Shown one piece after another: positions 9,466-17,986 of a DNA stretch of 64,000 bases. The notes under the pieces are model-generated. The model did not search any database. It was given only the letters and a program-made list of their open reading frames with translations, and was not told where the DNA came from. Each line of letters starts with the position of its first letter. Within the stretch, counting starts at the first letter, position 1. The stretch is from Thermoproteota archaeon. GTDB lineage: Archaea > Thermoproteota > Methanomethylicia > Methanomethylicales > Methanomethylicaceae. Where the stretch lies: the NCBI GenBank assembly GCA_020832905.1, contig JAJHRG010000002.1, positions 156,126-220,125 on the forward strand. Reading direction: 5' to 3'. The position numbers were made by a program, and so were the translations under genes.

Positions 9466-10247
9466 GATCTATAGCAATATATGGTAAAGGAGGAATAGGA
9501 AAATCTACTTTAGCATCAAATATAGCTTATGCTCTTAGTAAATTTGGATTAAAAGTTTTATTAATAGGATGTGATCCAAAATCTGATTCTACAATAAATA
9601 TTATTGGAAAACATATACCATCACTTTTAGATATAATGAAAACAAATAAAAATCCTTCTATTGATATGTTTTTATTTAAAGGATCAAATAATATATCATG
9701 TATTGAAATAGGTGGTCCTGAACCGGGAATTGGATGTGCTGGAAGAGGAATAATAGTAGGAGTTAATTATATTTTTAAAAATTTAAACATTAATGATTAT
9801 GATTTTATTATATTTGATGTACCAGCGGATATTGTTTGTGGAGGATTAGCAATTGTTGTAAAAGAAAAATATGCTGAAGGAGTAATTATAGTAACATCAG
9901 ATGATTTTATGTCTATATATGCTGCAAATAATATTTGTAGAGGATTAAATACTATTAGAGTAAATGCTTTTGGAATTTTATATAATAAATCTACAAAAAA
10001 TGGTATAAAATATGTAGAAAAATTTTCAAGAAAAGTTAATCTTCCAATAATTGGAATAATACCTTATTCTGAAGAGATTATAAGTGCTAATAAAATGATG
10101 AAAACTGTAATAGAAGTTTATCCAAATTCAAATATTTCAAATATTATTAAATCTATTTCTTTATCTATTTTAAATATCAAAGAAGGAAGAATTCCTAATT
10201 GGTTATCAATAAATGAACTTGAGGAGATATTTTATGAAAATTCCTAG
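9462..10247 (+). CDS. cfbC: Nitrogenase reductase-like ATPase CfbC
   Basis: 261 residues, a NifH/BchL-type iron protein that delivers electrons with ATP hydrolysis to CfbD. The P-loop GKGGIGKSTLASN is at residues 8-20, and CDPKSDST follows strand 2. The two cysteines that share the 4Fe-4S cluster across the homodimer are present in GIGCAGRGI and DIVCGGLA. The start is TTG 9462, overlapping the cfbD stop. Other NifH-like proteins (nitrogenase, chlorophyllide reductase) are ruled out by the operon context and by the lack of nifDK or bch genes. Confidence 0.92.
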   Translation: MRSIAIYGKGGIGKSTLASNIAYALSKFGLKVLLIGCDPKSDSTINIIGKHIPSLLDIMKTNKNPSIDMFLFKGSNNISCIEIGGPEPGIGCAGRGIIVGVNYIFKNLNINDYDFIIFDVPADIVCGGLAIVVKEKYAEGVIIVTSDDFMSIYAANNICRGLNTIRVNAFGILYNKSTKNGIKYVEKFSRKVNLPIIGIIPYSEEIISANKMMKTVIEVYPNSNISNIIKSISLSILNIKEGRIPNWLSINELEEIFYENS

Positions 10248-11598
10248 AGTTATTATTTCTGCAAATAATAGTGATGCTGGAAAGACAATAATTACTTCTG
10301 CAATATTAAGAATATTAAAAAATAAAGGCTATAGAGTACAACCATTTAAAATAGGTCCTGATTATATTGATCCAATGTATTTAACTAAAGCTTCTGGAAG
10401 AGCATGTAGAAATATAGATTCATGGATTATGAGTAAAGATATGATTCTTTATAATTTAATAAAAAGTTATGAAAATACTGATTTTATTATAATAGAAGGT
10501 GTAAGAGGTCTTTATGAAGGTGCATCACCTATTAGAGATATTGGTAGTACTGCTCATATTGCTAAAATTTTATCTACTCCAATAATTTTAGTTATGAATT
10601 GTAGAGGATTAACTAAAAGTATAGTTGCTCAAATAATTGGTTTTAAATCTCTTAATAAAAAATTAAGAATTTCAGGTGTAATATTAAATAATGTAAAAGA
10701 TAAAATACATGAAGAAAAAATAAAAAAAGCTATTAATTATTATACAAATATTCCAATTATTGGTGTTCTTTATTATTCTCCATTATTAAATATAAAAAAA
10801 CGTCATCTAGGACTTATTACTCCTAATGAGATTAAAGAAATAAATAATGTAATAGAAAATGCTGCTAAATTATTAGAACCTAATTTAGATATTGATAAAT
10901 TAATAGAAATAATGAATTCTAGTCCAGAAATTCATAGTGATTTTGAACTTAATTTTTTAAATAATGAAAAAATAAAAATAGGAGTATTCATGGATTGTGT
11001 TTTTTCATTTTATTATTATGAAAATTTAGAAATATTAAGAAAAATGAATGCTGAATTAATTTTCATTAATAGTTTATCAGATAAGTACATAAGTGATGAA
11101 ATTTCTGGTATTTTAATTGGTGGAGGATATCCAGAAGTTTTTGCTGAAGAATTAGAAAAAAATCAACCTCTTTACTCTTCTATTAAGAAAAAAGCATTAG
11201 ATGAAATGCCTATAATAGGAGAATGTGGTGGATTAATGTATTTATGCAAATCAATAAACTATAATGGAAGAAAATATAAAATGATAGGAATTTTTGATGG
11301 TGATGTTTATTTTTCTGATAAAGTAGTAGTAAGCTATGTTAAATTAGAAACAAAAATGAATAATATAATATCAAAAGAAGGAGAAATTATAAAAGGTCAT
11401 GAATTTCATTATTCCTATATTGAAAATATTTCATCAGATTTTGTATTTTATGTGAAAAGAGGAAAAGGAATTAAAAATAAAATGGATGGTGCTTTTATTC
11501 ATAAAACTTTAGGAATGTATACACATCTTCATTATTTATCATGTCCTAATGTGCCTAAGAATTTTATTTTTCATTGTAAGAATTACATTCATAAATGA
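10234..11598 (+). CDS. cfbB: Ni-sirohydrochlorin a,c-diamide synthase CfbB
   Basis: About 454 residues, the CbiA/CobB-like amidotransferase that amidates the a and c acetate side chains of Ni-sirohydrochlorin with glutamine and ATP. The N-terminal dethiobiotin-synthetase-like domain has SANNSDAGKTIITSA and KIGPDYIDPMYL. The C-terminal triad-type glutaminase has its nucleophile Cys in IIGECGGLMYL and GGYPEVFAEEL upstream of it. I use ATG 10234, preceded by GAGGAG; a Met seven codons upstream lacks that spacing. The start lies 14 nt inside cfbC. The 3' end overlaps the convergent unknown gene by 10 nt. Confidence 0.9.
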   Translation: MKIPRVIISANNSDAGKTIITSAILRILKNKGYRVQPFKIGPDYIDPMYLTKASGRACRNIDSWIMSKDMILYNLIKSYENTDFIIIEGVRGLYEGASPIRDIGSTAHIAKILSTPIILVMNCRGLTKSIVAQIIGFKSLNKKLRISGVILNNVKDKIHEEKIKKAINYYTNIPIIGVLYYSPLLNIKKRHLGLITPNEIKEINNVIENAAKLLEPNLDIDKLIEIMNSSPEIHSDFELNFLNNEKIKIGVFMDCVFSFYYYENLEILRKMNAELIFINSLSDKYISDEISGILIGGGYPEVFAEELEKNQPLYSSIKKKALDEMPIIGECGGLMYLCKSINYNGRKYKMIGIFDGDVYFSDKVVVSYVKLETKMNNIISKEGEIIKGHEFHYSYIENISSDFVFYVKRGKGIKNKMDGAFIHKTLGMYTHLHYLSCPNVPKNFIFHCKNYIHK

Positions 11599-11993
11599 AT
11601 AAAATTATTCTTAATTAATATCTTTGAGAAATTATATTTTTGTGAGATTTTATCTAAAGTTTCATTTGTAATTTTTGCAATATTATTCTTATCAATTTTA
11701 ATTGCTATGATATTAATAACAAGAATAAATGAATTTTCTGAATTTGATATTGATGAATTTATATTAATTCCATATTTTAAATCAATAGTATCTGCACTTA
11801 AATATCCACTAGATGTTTTTACATATAATTTTATATGACCAATTTTTGCCTTATTATTAATTAATTCCTTTGCAATATTTTCTATTATTTCATGTACTAT
11901 AGAATAAAATTCACTAGGAGTTATTAATCTATTAAATTGAATTTTTAATTCACATCCATAACCATTTGCTAAAATTTCTTCATGAAAATTCAT
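11589..11993 (-). CDS. Conserved-looking protein of unknown function next to CobW GTPase
   Basis: 134 residues that I do not recognise. It looks soluble, with alternating strands and helices and no membrane segment; a possible metal-binding site is limited to one His and one Cys near the start (FHEEILANGYGCELK). Its ATG overlaps the stop of the CobW-type GTPase (ATGA), so the two are one transcription unit and probably one function. The gene is convergent with, and overlaps by 10 nt, cfbB. An accessory role in metal delivery is inferred from context only. Confidence 0.6.
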   Translation of the reverse strand: MNFHEEILANGYGCELKIQFNRLITPSEFYSIVHEIIENIAKELINNKAKIGHIKLYVKTSSGYLSADTIDLKYGININSSISNSENSFILVINIIAIKIDKNNIAKITNETLDKISQKYNFSKILIKNNFIHL

Positions 11994-12586
11994 TTAATCA
12001 CCATATCAGCAAGTAGTTCAAGACCTATTCCATTTTTTGCAGATATTTTTAAAATAATTGCATTAGGATTAATTGCTCTTAATAATTCTTCATAGTATTT
12101 TATCTTATCTTCATTAATTACATCAATTTTATTTATAGCTATTATATTAGCATTGATTAATTGTCTTTTGATAAATTTACTTAATTCATCATCTAATAAT
12201 AGTTCTTCTCCTCTTTCTCCATCAAAAATTACAATTATTGGACCTTTTTCTATATCATTCTTTATCATTTTAATACTATCATCAATAGAAGAAGGAATAG
12301 CAACACCTGATGGTTCTATCATTACAATATCTGGATTATAAAATTTTCTTAATTCATCTAAAGTATATACTAAATTTACTAAAAGTTCACAACAAATACA
12401 TCCTCCACCTATTTCTCTAACTTTTAATCCATATTCATTTATAATTCTTGCATCAACTGGTATTTCACCTATTTCATTAACAATAATAGCTAATTTCTTA
12501 TTTTTTCTTGCTATAATATTAGATAGAGCAATAATTGTTGTTGTTTTTCCACTTCCTAGAAATCCAGCTATTTGTACTACCTTCAA
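11990..12586 (-). CDS. CobW/COG0523-family GTPase, putative metallochaperone
   Basis: 198 residues, G3E-family GTPase. Seen: P-loop GFLGSGKTT (residues 8-16), the COG0523 metal motif GGGCICCE (CxCC, near residue 61), a Walker B-like region IEPSGVA, and NKID for guanine recognition. It corresponds to the GTPase domain only, without the C-terminal CobW domain. Family members insert or deliver Zn, Co or Fe. Its position beside the F430 operon and a NikR-linked transporter makes nickel or cobalt a reasonable guess. It is not HypB, which lacks the CxCC motif. It is translationally coupled to the unknown 134-residue protein. Confidence 0.85.
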   Translation of the reverse strand: MKVVQIAGFLGSGKTTTIIALSNIIARKNKKLAIIVNEIGEIPVDARIINEYGLKVREIGGGCICCELLVNLVYTLDELRKFYNPDIVMIEPSGVAIPSSIDDSIKMIKNDIEKGPIIVIFDGERGEELLLDDELSKFIKRQLINANIIAINKIDVINEDKIKYYEELLRAINPNAIILKISAKNGIGLELLADMVIK

Positions 12587-12610
12587 TTTTTATCACATTA
12601 ATGATTTTAA

Positions 12611-12778
12611 TTATTTTTTATTGAATTTAATTGCATGTTTTGTAATCTCTATTGAGCATGCATTATATTCAGAGCAAAATTCCTCACATTTTTCTGCATA
12701 TATTTTTTCCTTATATATGAGTCCACATTCTTCACAAATATAATATAATTCTTCTCCTCTTTTTACTTCTTTTACCAT
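12611..12778 (-). CDS. Small zinc-binding protein (archaeal conserved type)
   Basis: 55 residues, MVKEVKRGEELYYICEE start at ATG 12778. Metal ligands C15-x2-C18, C31-x3-C35, C41 and H48 match a family of small archaeal Cys-rich proteins with the pattern YxCEECGxxYK...AEKCEEFC and a conserved EITKHAI tail. Function unknown; probably a structural zinc site. It lies between nfo and the CobW gene, all on the minus strand, 24 nt upstream of the CobW start. Confidence 0.7.
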   Translation of the reverse strand: MVKEVKRGEELYYICEECGLIYKEKIYAEKCEEFCSEYNACSIEITKHAIKFNKK

Positions 12779-12780
12779 AA

Positions 12781-13641
12781 TTAATTCTTAAATTTTCTCA
12801 TTAATATTTCTTTCATTTTTATAGCATCTACATCAAGAATAGGACTTTCACTAATAATAACTGGAGATAAATTAAATTCTTTAATAACTTCAGCTAACAT
12901 TTCAAAATCAGGACCATAATCTTTTTCATCTAATGTATGATGACATTTCTCTCCTTTATCTGTAAATTCAATTTTAGTAAAATGACAATGTAAATTCTTT
13001 AATTCATTACTTCCAAGTCTATTTTCTATTTCAATTAATACTTTTCTATAATCATCTATAGTTTTAAATCTTCCTCTATCTCTTGCATGTAAATGTGCCC
13101 AATCTATTACTGGTTGAATATTATCTAAATTTTCACATAATGATATTATTTCATCTAATGATCCAAATTGAGAAATTTTTCCCATGGTTTCAGGTCCAAG
13201 CTTAACATTTATATCTAAACTTTTCATTTCCTCTATTACTTCTTTTAATACATTTAAACATATTTCAAATGCTTCTTTTGGATTTCTTTCACCATAATAT
13301 CCAACATGAAAAACTACAGGTTGAGCATTCATCCATTTAGATGCTAAAGCACATGCAATAAGTCTTTTTTTACTTGCTATTATTGTTTCTTTATCACCAC
13401 ATAAATTAATAAAATAAGATGCATGAAGACTTAATAAAATATCATTTTCTTTTGATTTTAATCCAAATAATTCAGCATCTTTTTGTTTTATTTGTGGCTT
13501 CATACCCCAACGAACTGCTTGATATTCAAAAGCATCAAGATTTTCTTCCTTTAATAATCTAGGAATATCAAATAAAGATGCTTTCATTTCCTTAAAAGAT
13601 GGTGGAATTCCTGCAGGTCCAAATCTTGGTCTATCTGCCAT
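12781..13641 (-). CDS. nfo: Endonuclease IV (apurinic/apyrimidinic endonuclease)
   Basis: 286 residues, the usual length. Endonuclease IV cuts the backbone 5' to abasic sites using a trinuclear zinc centre in a TIM barrel. Metal ligands are seen in order: LSLHASYF, VVFHVGYYG, KLGPETMGK, PVIDWAHLHARDRGRF, LHCHFT and the C-terminal IISESP. The start MADRPRFGPAGIPPSFK matches archaeal members. It is divergent from the metal ABC transporter operon, with a 107-nt A+T-rich intergenic region between them. Confidence 0.9.
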   Translation of the reverse strand: MADRPRFGPAGIPPSFKEMKASLFDIPRLLKEENLDAFEYQAVRWGMKPQIKQKDAELFGLKSKENDILLSLHASYFINLCGDKETIIASKKRLIACALASKWMNAQPVVFHVGYYGERNPKEAFEICLNVLKEVIEEMKSLDINVKLGPETMGKISQFGSLDEIISLCENLDNIQPVIDWAHLHARDRGRFKTIDDYRKVLIEIENRLGSNELKNLHCHFTKIEFTDKGEKCHHTLDEKDYGPDFEMLAEVIKEFNLSPVIISESPILDVDAIKMKEILMRKFKN

Positions 13642-13748
13642 AATATAATATTTAAAAGTAATTACGAATATTTTTTTCGCAAATAATAATTTTTAATTTA
13701 AATTTTATTAATTTTTAATAATTTTCACCATAAAGCTTATTAATTTAG

Positions 13749-14675
13749 ATGAAACATTATAAAATGATGAAGAAGTTATTACTTGTTTCAATATTACTTT
13801 TACTAATAGTAGGAACAGTATTAGCTTATAGTACTACATTTTCTTCAAATCCTATAAAATCTGAAAAAATAAAAGTTGTTGCTACTTTTTATCCTCTAGC
13901 ATATTTAGCAGAAAAAATAGGAGGAGAAAGAGTTTCTGTTTATACATTAATACCATATAATGTAGAAGTTCATAATTGGCAACCTTCTCCTTCTGATATA
14001 ATGACTATTGAAAATTCAGATATTATAATATTAAATGGAGCAGGATTAGATTGGTGGTTTGAAAGTGAAATATTACCATTAATTAATATAAGTGGAAAAA
14101 TAATTGTTAATACAACAGAAGGATTACCTCTTATATTACATAATAATCAATATGATCCTCATACTTGGCTATCTCCATATATGGCAAAACTTCAAGCTGA
14201 AAAAATATTATCAGCACTTATTAAGAAAGATCCTTTAGGAGAGAAATATTACAAAGAAAGATTTAAAGAAATTGAAAGTAAATTAAATGAAATTGATGAA
14301 AAATATTTAATAGAATTAAAAAATAAGAAAAGAGATATTATAATTGTATCTCATGAGGCTTTTGGATATTTAGCAGAAAGATATGGATTTAAGCAAATAG
14401 GAATAATTGGAATATCAGCTGAAGAAGAGCCAAATCCTAGATTAATATTAGAAATAATTGAATTAATGAAAAAATATAATTTAACAACACTATATTTTGA
14501 TCCTATTTATTCAGATAAATATGTAAAGATGATAAAAAATGAATTAGAAAATAAATTAGGAATTAATGTTAATGTTTTGAAGATTTATTTATGCTTAGGT
14601 CCAATAGATAATAAAGATTATTTTGAGCAATTAGAAGAAAATCTTGAATCATTAAAAAAAGGACTTGTAGAGTGA
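13749..14675 (+). CDS. Metal ABC transporter substrate-binding lipoprotein-like protein (ZnuA/TroA family)
   Basis: 308 residues. A signal segment (KKLLLVSILLLLIVGTVLA) is followed by a cluster-9 metal-binding fold. Metal ligands are visible in YNVEVHNWQPSPSD, YDPHTWLSP, VSHEAFGYLAE and YFDPIYSDKY, so the site is 3 His plus 1 Asp as in Zn/Mn binders. There is no His-rich loop. It begins a four-gene operon whose last gene is nikR, so nickel is a possible substrate, although the family is known for Zn and Mn. The ATG at 13749 follows an A+T-rich promoter region; a second ATG lies five codons on. Confidence 0.85.
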   Translation: MKHYKMMKKLLLVSILLLLIVGTVLAYSTTFSSNPIKSEKIKVVATFYPLAYLAEKIGGERVSVYTLIPYNVEVHNWQPSPSDIMTIENSDIIILNGAGLDWWFESEILPLINISGKIIVNTTEGLPLILHNNQYDPHTWLSPYMAKLQAEKILSALIKKDPLGEKYYKERFKEIESKLNEIDEKYLIELKNKKRDIIIVSHEAFGYLAERYGFKQIGIIGISAEEEPNPRLILEIIELMKKYNLTTLYFDPIYSDKYVKMIKNELENKLGINVNVLKIYLCLGPIDNKDYFEQLEENLESLKKGLVE

Positions 14676-14679
14676 GATT

Positions 14680-15450
14680 ATGAAAGTAATAGAAGTAAGA
14701 AATTTAAATGTTATGAGAAATGGAAGATTAGTAATAAGAAATGCTAATTTTGAAATTAATAAAGGAGATTATGTAGGAATAATTGGACCAAATGGTGGAG
14801 GAAAAACTACTCTTCTTCTTACAATTCTTGGTCAATTACCTAGATTAAGTGGAACTATAAAATTATTTGAAAAAGATATTGAAGAATTTAATGAATGGGA
14901 AAAAATTGCTTTTATTCCTCAAGATGCTATAAATTTTGATAATAATTTTCCAATAACAGTAAAAGAATTTGTTTCTCTTGGAAGATTAGGAAAAAATAAA
15001 ATTGGAAGAAGATTAAATAAAGAAGATTGGGAGGAAGTAAATAAAGCATTAGAATTCATGGGAATTTCTGATATTGCAAATAAAAGAATAGGAGAAATTT
15101 CTATTGGACAAAAACAAAGAATGTTTTTAGCTATGGCATTAGTTAGAAATCCTGAATTAATAATATTAGATGAGCCAATATCTAATGTAGATCCTATTAC
15201 TCAAGAAAAATTCTATAAAAAACTTTCAGATCTTAATTATAAAGAAGGAAAAACAATATTAGTAGTATCTCATGATCTTTCTGCAGTATTTTGTAGAATG
15301 AATAAAGTAATATGTGTTAATGTGGATGTTAATATTGCAGAAATTAAAGAAAATACTGATATTCAAGGAATTTTAAGAAAAGCTTATGGTGAACATTTCT
15401 ATTTTGTTTTTCATAAACATGAATGTAAAGGAGAATTTGAAAATGATTGA
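14680..15450 (+). CDS. Metal ABC transporter ATP-binding protein (ZnuC-like)
   Basis: 256 residues. Walker A GPNGGGKTTLL (near residue 36), Q-loop FIPQDAINF, signature SIGQKQRMFLAMAL, Walker B LIILDEPISNVDP and the switch histidine VVSHDL are all intact. It starts 4 nt after the binding-protein gene and its last 8 nt overlap the permease start, so the transporter is one operon. The C-terminal tail is typical of metal-type ATPases (AYGEHFYFVFHKHE). Energises uptake of Zn, Mn or, given nikR, perhaps Ni. Confidence 0.88.
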   Translation: MKVIEVRNLNVMRNGRLVIRNANFEINKGDYVGIIGPNGGGKTTLLLTILGQLPRLSGTIKLFEKDIEEFNEWEKIAFIPQDAINFDNNFPITVKEFVSLGRLGKNKIGRRLNKEDWEEVNKALEFMGISDIANKRIGEISIGQKQRMFLAMALVRNPELIILDEPISNVDPITQEKFYKKLSDLNYKEGKTILVVSHDLSAVFCRMNKVICVNVDVNIAEIKENTDIQGILRKAYGEHFYFVFHKHECKGEFEND

Positions 15451-16252
15451 ATTATTAAGCTATCAATTTTTTCAAAATGCAATTATTGGAGGATGTTTAA
15501 TAGGAATTATATGTTCATGGATAGGATTATTTTTAGTATTGAGAAGGCAGGTAATGATAGTTGATGGAGCTGCTCATACTGCTTTTGGTGGACTTGCTTT
15601 AGGATTATTATTAGGAATTGATCCATTTATTACTGCTTTAATAATAGTAATAATTTCAATATTGATAATTAATAAAATGAAAGCATTTACAGATTCTGCT
15701 ATAGCATTAATGCTTGCTATAGGTTTTTCTATTGGGTTAATAATAATAAGTATAACAAGAGGATTTAGTATAGATATATTTAGCTATTTATTTGGTTCTA
15801 TATTAACAATAAGTAGAGAAGAATTGTTAATTATTTCAATTGTTACTATATTTATAGCAATATTTCTTTTATTATTTCATAAAGAACTTATTGCAATTAC
15901 ATTTAATGAAAGAAATGCAAGAATAATGGGAATTCCAGTAGATTTAATTTCTAATATTTTTAATTTAATTATAGCAATTACAATAATTCTTTCAATAAAA
16001 ATTGTAGGAGTAATTCTTATAGTTGCACTTATTACTATTCCTGCATTAACAGCATTACAAATAAAAACATCTTTTAATAATACAGTTATTATTTCAGTTT
16101 TAATAGGAGTAATAGGAGTAATTCTAGGTATATTTATTTCAGCATTATATAAATTAGCAACATCAGGTGTAATAGTTTTTATATTAGTTTCTATTTATGC
16201 TATAGTTTATTTATACTCAAAAATAGAAATTATAAAGAGGAGAACTTCATGA
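15443..16252 (+). CDS. Metal ABC transporter permease (ZnuB/ABC-3 family)
   Basis: About 269 residues and roughly eight membrane helices, an ABC-3 permease. Family pattern: MIELLSYQFFQNAIIGGCLIG at the start, VDGAAHTAFGGLALG, and AITFNERNARIMGIPV in the coupling loop. I chose ATG 15443, just after AAAGGAG and overlapping the ATPase stop by 8 nt; an upstream in-frame start would run 57 nt into the ATPase gene. Its TGA overlaps the ATG of nikR (ATGA), tying regulator and transporter together. Confidence 0.88.
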   Translation: MIELLSYQFFQNAIIGGCLIGIICSWIGLFLVLRRQVMIVDGAAHTAFGGLALGLLLGIDPFITALIIVIISILIINKMKAFTDSAIALMLAIGFSIGLIIISITRGFSIDIFSYLFGSILTISREELLIISIVTIFIAIFLLLFHKELIAITFNERNARIMGIPVDLISNIFNLIIAITIILSIKIVGVILIVALITIPALTALQIKTSFNNTVIISVLIGVIGVILGIFISALYKLATSGVIVFILVSIYAIVYLYSKIEIIKRRTS

Positions 16253-16632
16253 TTATAAGTATATCTCTTCCTGATGATCTTTTAGAAGAACTTGATAAAA
16301 TATTAAGTAAGGAGTGGTATGTAAGTAGATCAGAAGCACTTAGACATGCTATAAGAAAGTATATCTATGAGTATAAAGATTTAGAAAAAATAGAAGGAGA
16401 AGTTATTGCTACTCTTACTATTCTTTATGAAAAATTTAGTGAAGAAGATATAAGACATAAATTTATGGACATAATAGTAGCATTTATTCATGTCCATATT
16501 AATAATAATAAATGTCTTGAGGTAATGGTAGTAAAAGGAAATGCTGAAAAATTAAGAAAAATGATTAGTGAATTAAAAGCAAGAAAAAATATAGAAAACA
16601 TTGGAGTTTCAATTATATATAGAGAAATATAA
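16249..16632 (+). CDS. nikR: Nickel-responsive regulator NikR
   Basis: 127 residues: an N-terminal ribbon-helix-helix DNA-binding domain (ISISLPDDLLEELDKIL...SRSEALRHAIRKYI) and a C-terminal ACT-like nickel domain. The high-affinity nickel ligands of the family are conserved: the HVH of IHVHINNNKCLE and the following Cys; the fourth ligand His lies earlier in the domain near HKF. The gene is translationally coupled to the metal permease, so it probably senses nickel and represses this operon. No obvious NikR dyad is visible upstream of the operon. Confidence 0.9.
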   Translation: MIISISLPDDLLEELDKILSKEWYVSRSEALRHAIRKYIYEYKDLEKIEGEVIATLTILYEKFSEEDIRHKFMDIIVAFIHVHINNNKCLEVMVVKGNAEKLRKMISELKARKNIENIGVSIIYREI

Positions 16633-16644
16633 TAATTGATAATT

Positions 16645-17523
16645 ATGTTTACAGAAGAGGAAATAGATTGTATTATTAAAGCTGGAAAAATTGTAAGAAA
16701 TTTACTAAATAGAGTAAGATCTTTTGTAAAAGAAAATATGAGCTTACTAGAATTAAGTGAAAAAATTGAAAATGAAATAAGAAAACTAAATGGTGAACCT
16801 GCTTTTCCATGTAATATTGGAATTGATGAAGTTGCAGCACATTATACACCATCAGTAAATGATAATAAGAAATTAGCTTATGGATGTTTATTAAAAATAG
16901 ATATAGGTGCACATATTAATGGATTTATAGCAGATGCTGCAATTACTATATCTCTTGGATCTGAATATGAGGAAATGATAGAAGTTGCAAAAGAAGCATT
17001 AGATAAAGCATTATCTTCAATAAGTATTGGAGAAAAAATTTCTAATATTGGAGAAATAATTGAAAAAACTATAAAATCCTATGGATATAAACCAATATCA
17101 AATCTTACTGGTCATAAAATTTCAAGATATATTATACATGCAGGTGTAAGTATACCAAATATTAGTGGAAACGCTTATGGAAGAATTGAGCCATGGTCTT
17201 TATATGCTATTGAGCCTTTTGTAACATTATCAGAAGCTAAAGGAGAAGTTGTAAATGGACCTTTAGGTAATATATTACAAATAATTAAAATTAAGGGACC
17301 AAAAGATTCTAAATTAAAAGAATTTTTTGATCTCTTATTTAAAAAATATAAAACATTACCTTTTGCAAGAAGATGGATAGAAAATCAAGAATATTTAGAT
17401 ATTCTTAAAAAAGATAAATTAATCTATGAATATCCAGTACTAATAGAAGCAAGTGGATTTCCAGTCGCTCAAGCAGAACATACTATATTAACAACAGATA
17501 AAGAAGTAATTGTTATTACATAA
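16645..17523 (+). CDS. map: Methionine aminopeptidase, type II (archaeal)
   Basis: About 292 residues, archaeal length. It removes the initiator Met from nascent proteins. The five dinuclear-metal ligands are seen: the two Asp of LLKIDIGAHINGFIADAA, His in SRYIIHAGVSIP, Glu in YAIEPFVTL and Glu in VAQAEHTILT; the substrate-side His is in VAAHYTPS. The start is ATG 16645; a TTG nine nt upstream is in frame. It sits directly after nikR, 12 nt away, but is a housekeeping gene. Confidence 0.93.
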   Translation: MFTEEEIDCIIKAGKIVRNLLNRVRSFVKENMSLLELSEKIENEIRKLNGEPAFPCNIGIDEVAAHYTPSVNDNKKLAYGCLLKIDIGAHINGFIADAAITISLGSEYEEMIEVAKEALDKALSSISIGEKISNIGEIIEKTIKSYGYKPISNLTGHKISRYIIHAGVSIPNISGNAYGRIEPWSLYAIEPFVTLSEAKGEVVNGPLGNILQIIKIKGPKDSKLKEFFDLLFKKYKTLPFARRWIENQEYLDILKKDKLIYEYPVLIEASGFPVAQAEHTILTTDKEVIVIT

Positions 17524-17538
17524 AAAAGAAAAAAAGAA

Positions 17539-17721
17539 TTACTCTTGAACAGTTATGGCTTGAGTTGGACATTGAGAAACACATGCCATACAAAGTATAC
17601 AATCTTGTGGTCTTTTAGGAACAGCTTTATTATTTATAAGCTCAAAGACATTAGTTGGACATACTGATATGCAAAGTCCATCTCCATTACATTTTTCTGG
17701 ATCTACTATTACTTTTGGCAT
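17539..17721 (-). CDS. 2[4Fe-4S] ferredoxin
   Basis: 60 residues with two cysteine clusters, CNGDGLCISVCP and CILCMACVSQCP. The first has the pattern C-x5-C-x3-C-P, so it is one residue longer than the classical C-x2-C-x2-C spacing and may bind its cluster with three Cys or as a 3Fe-4S; the second is canonical. Small soluble electron carrier, possibly donor to one of the redox enzymes nearby such as CfbC/CfbD. It is convergent with map and lies downstream of the tautomerase and rubrerythrin genes. Confidence 0.9.
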   Translation of the reverse strand: MPKVIVDPEKCNGDGLCISVCPTNVFELINNKAVPKRPQDCILCMACVSQCPTQAITVQE

Positions 17722-17766
17722 TTTTAAGACCCTATAACTTGTTAATATAATTATTTTATAAAAACT

Positions 17767-17970
17767 TTATGGTGGTAAAACTTCACGAAGTTTTTCACTT
17801 GCAGGTAATCCAGCAATTCCCCATGATTCTTTTGGAATCTCTATAATTATTACTTCAACAGCTTCTTTTGGTATTCCAAGATCTGTAAATACCTTTGTTA
17901 TTCCTTCTATTGTTTTTCTTTTAGCTTCATCTGAAAAACCCTTCCAAACATAAACACATACTACTGGCAT
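17767..17970 (-). CDS. 4-oxalocrotonate tautomerase family protein
   Basis: 67 residues, the size of the 4-OT monomer. The catalytic Pro1 is present immediately after the Met (MPVVCVYVWKGFS), and the EAKRKTIEGITKVF helix and EVIIIEIPKESWGIAG strand fit the family. The substrate is unknown; no aromatic-degradation genes are nearby, so the activity may be a general tautomerase. It lies 17 nt downstream of the rubrerythrin gene. Confidence 0.85.
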   Translation of the reverse strand: MPVVCVYVWKGFSDEAKRKTIEGITKVFTDLGIPKEAVEVIIIEIPKESWGIAGLPASEKLREVLPP

Positions 17971-17986
17971 TTTTTAACCTCACTTA

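Noticed and set aside
9462..10247. Nitrogenase iron protein NifH
   Set aside because: No nifD/nifK/nifE/nifN; the adjacent NifD-like protein is the short CfbD type.
11990..12586. HypB (nickel GTPase for hydrogenase)
   Set aside because: The CxCC motif and lack of a His-rich region point to COG0523/CobW, and hypC/hypD are 34 kb away.
13642..13748. NikR operator upstream of the metal transporter operon
   Set aside because: Only a short CGAA...TTCG match was seen; there is no convincing long dyad, so no operator is claimed.
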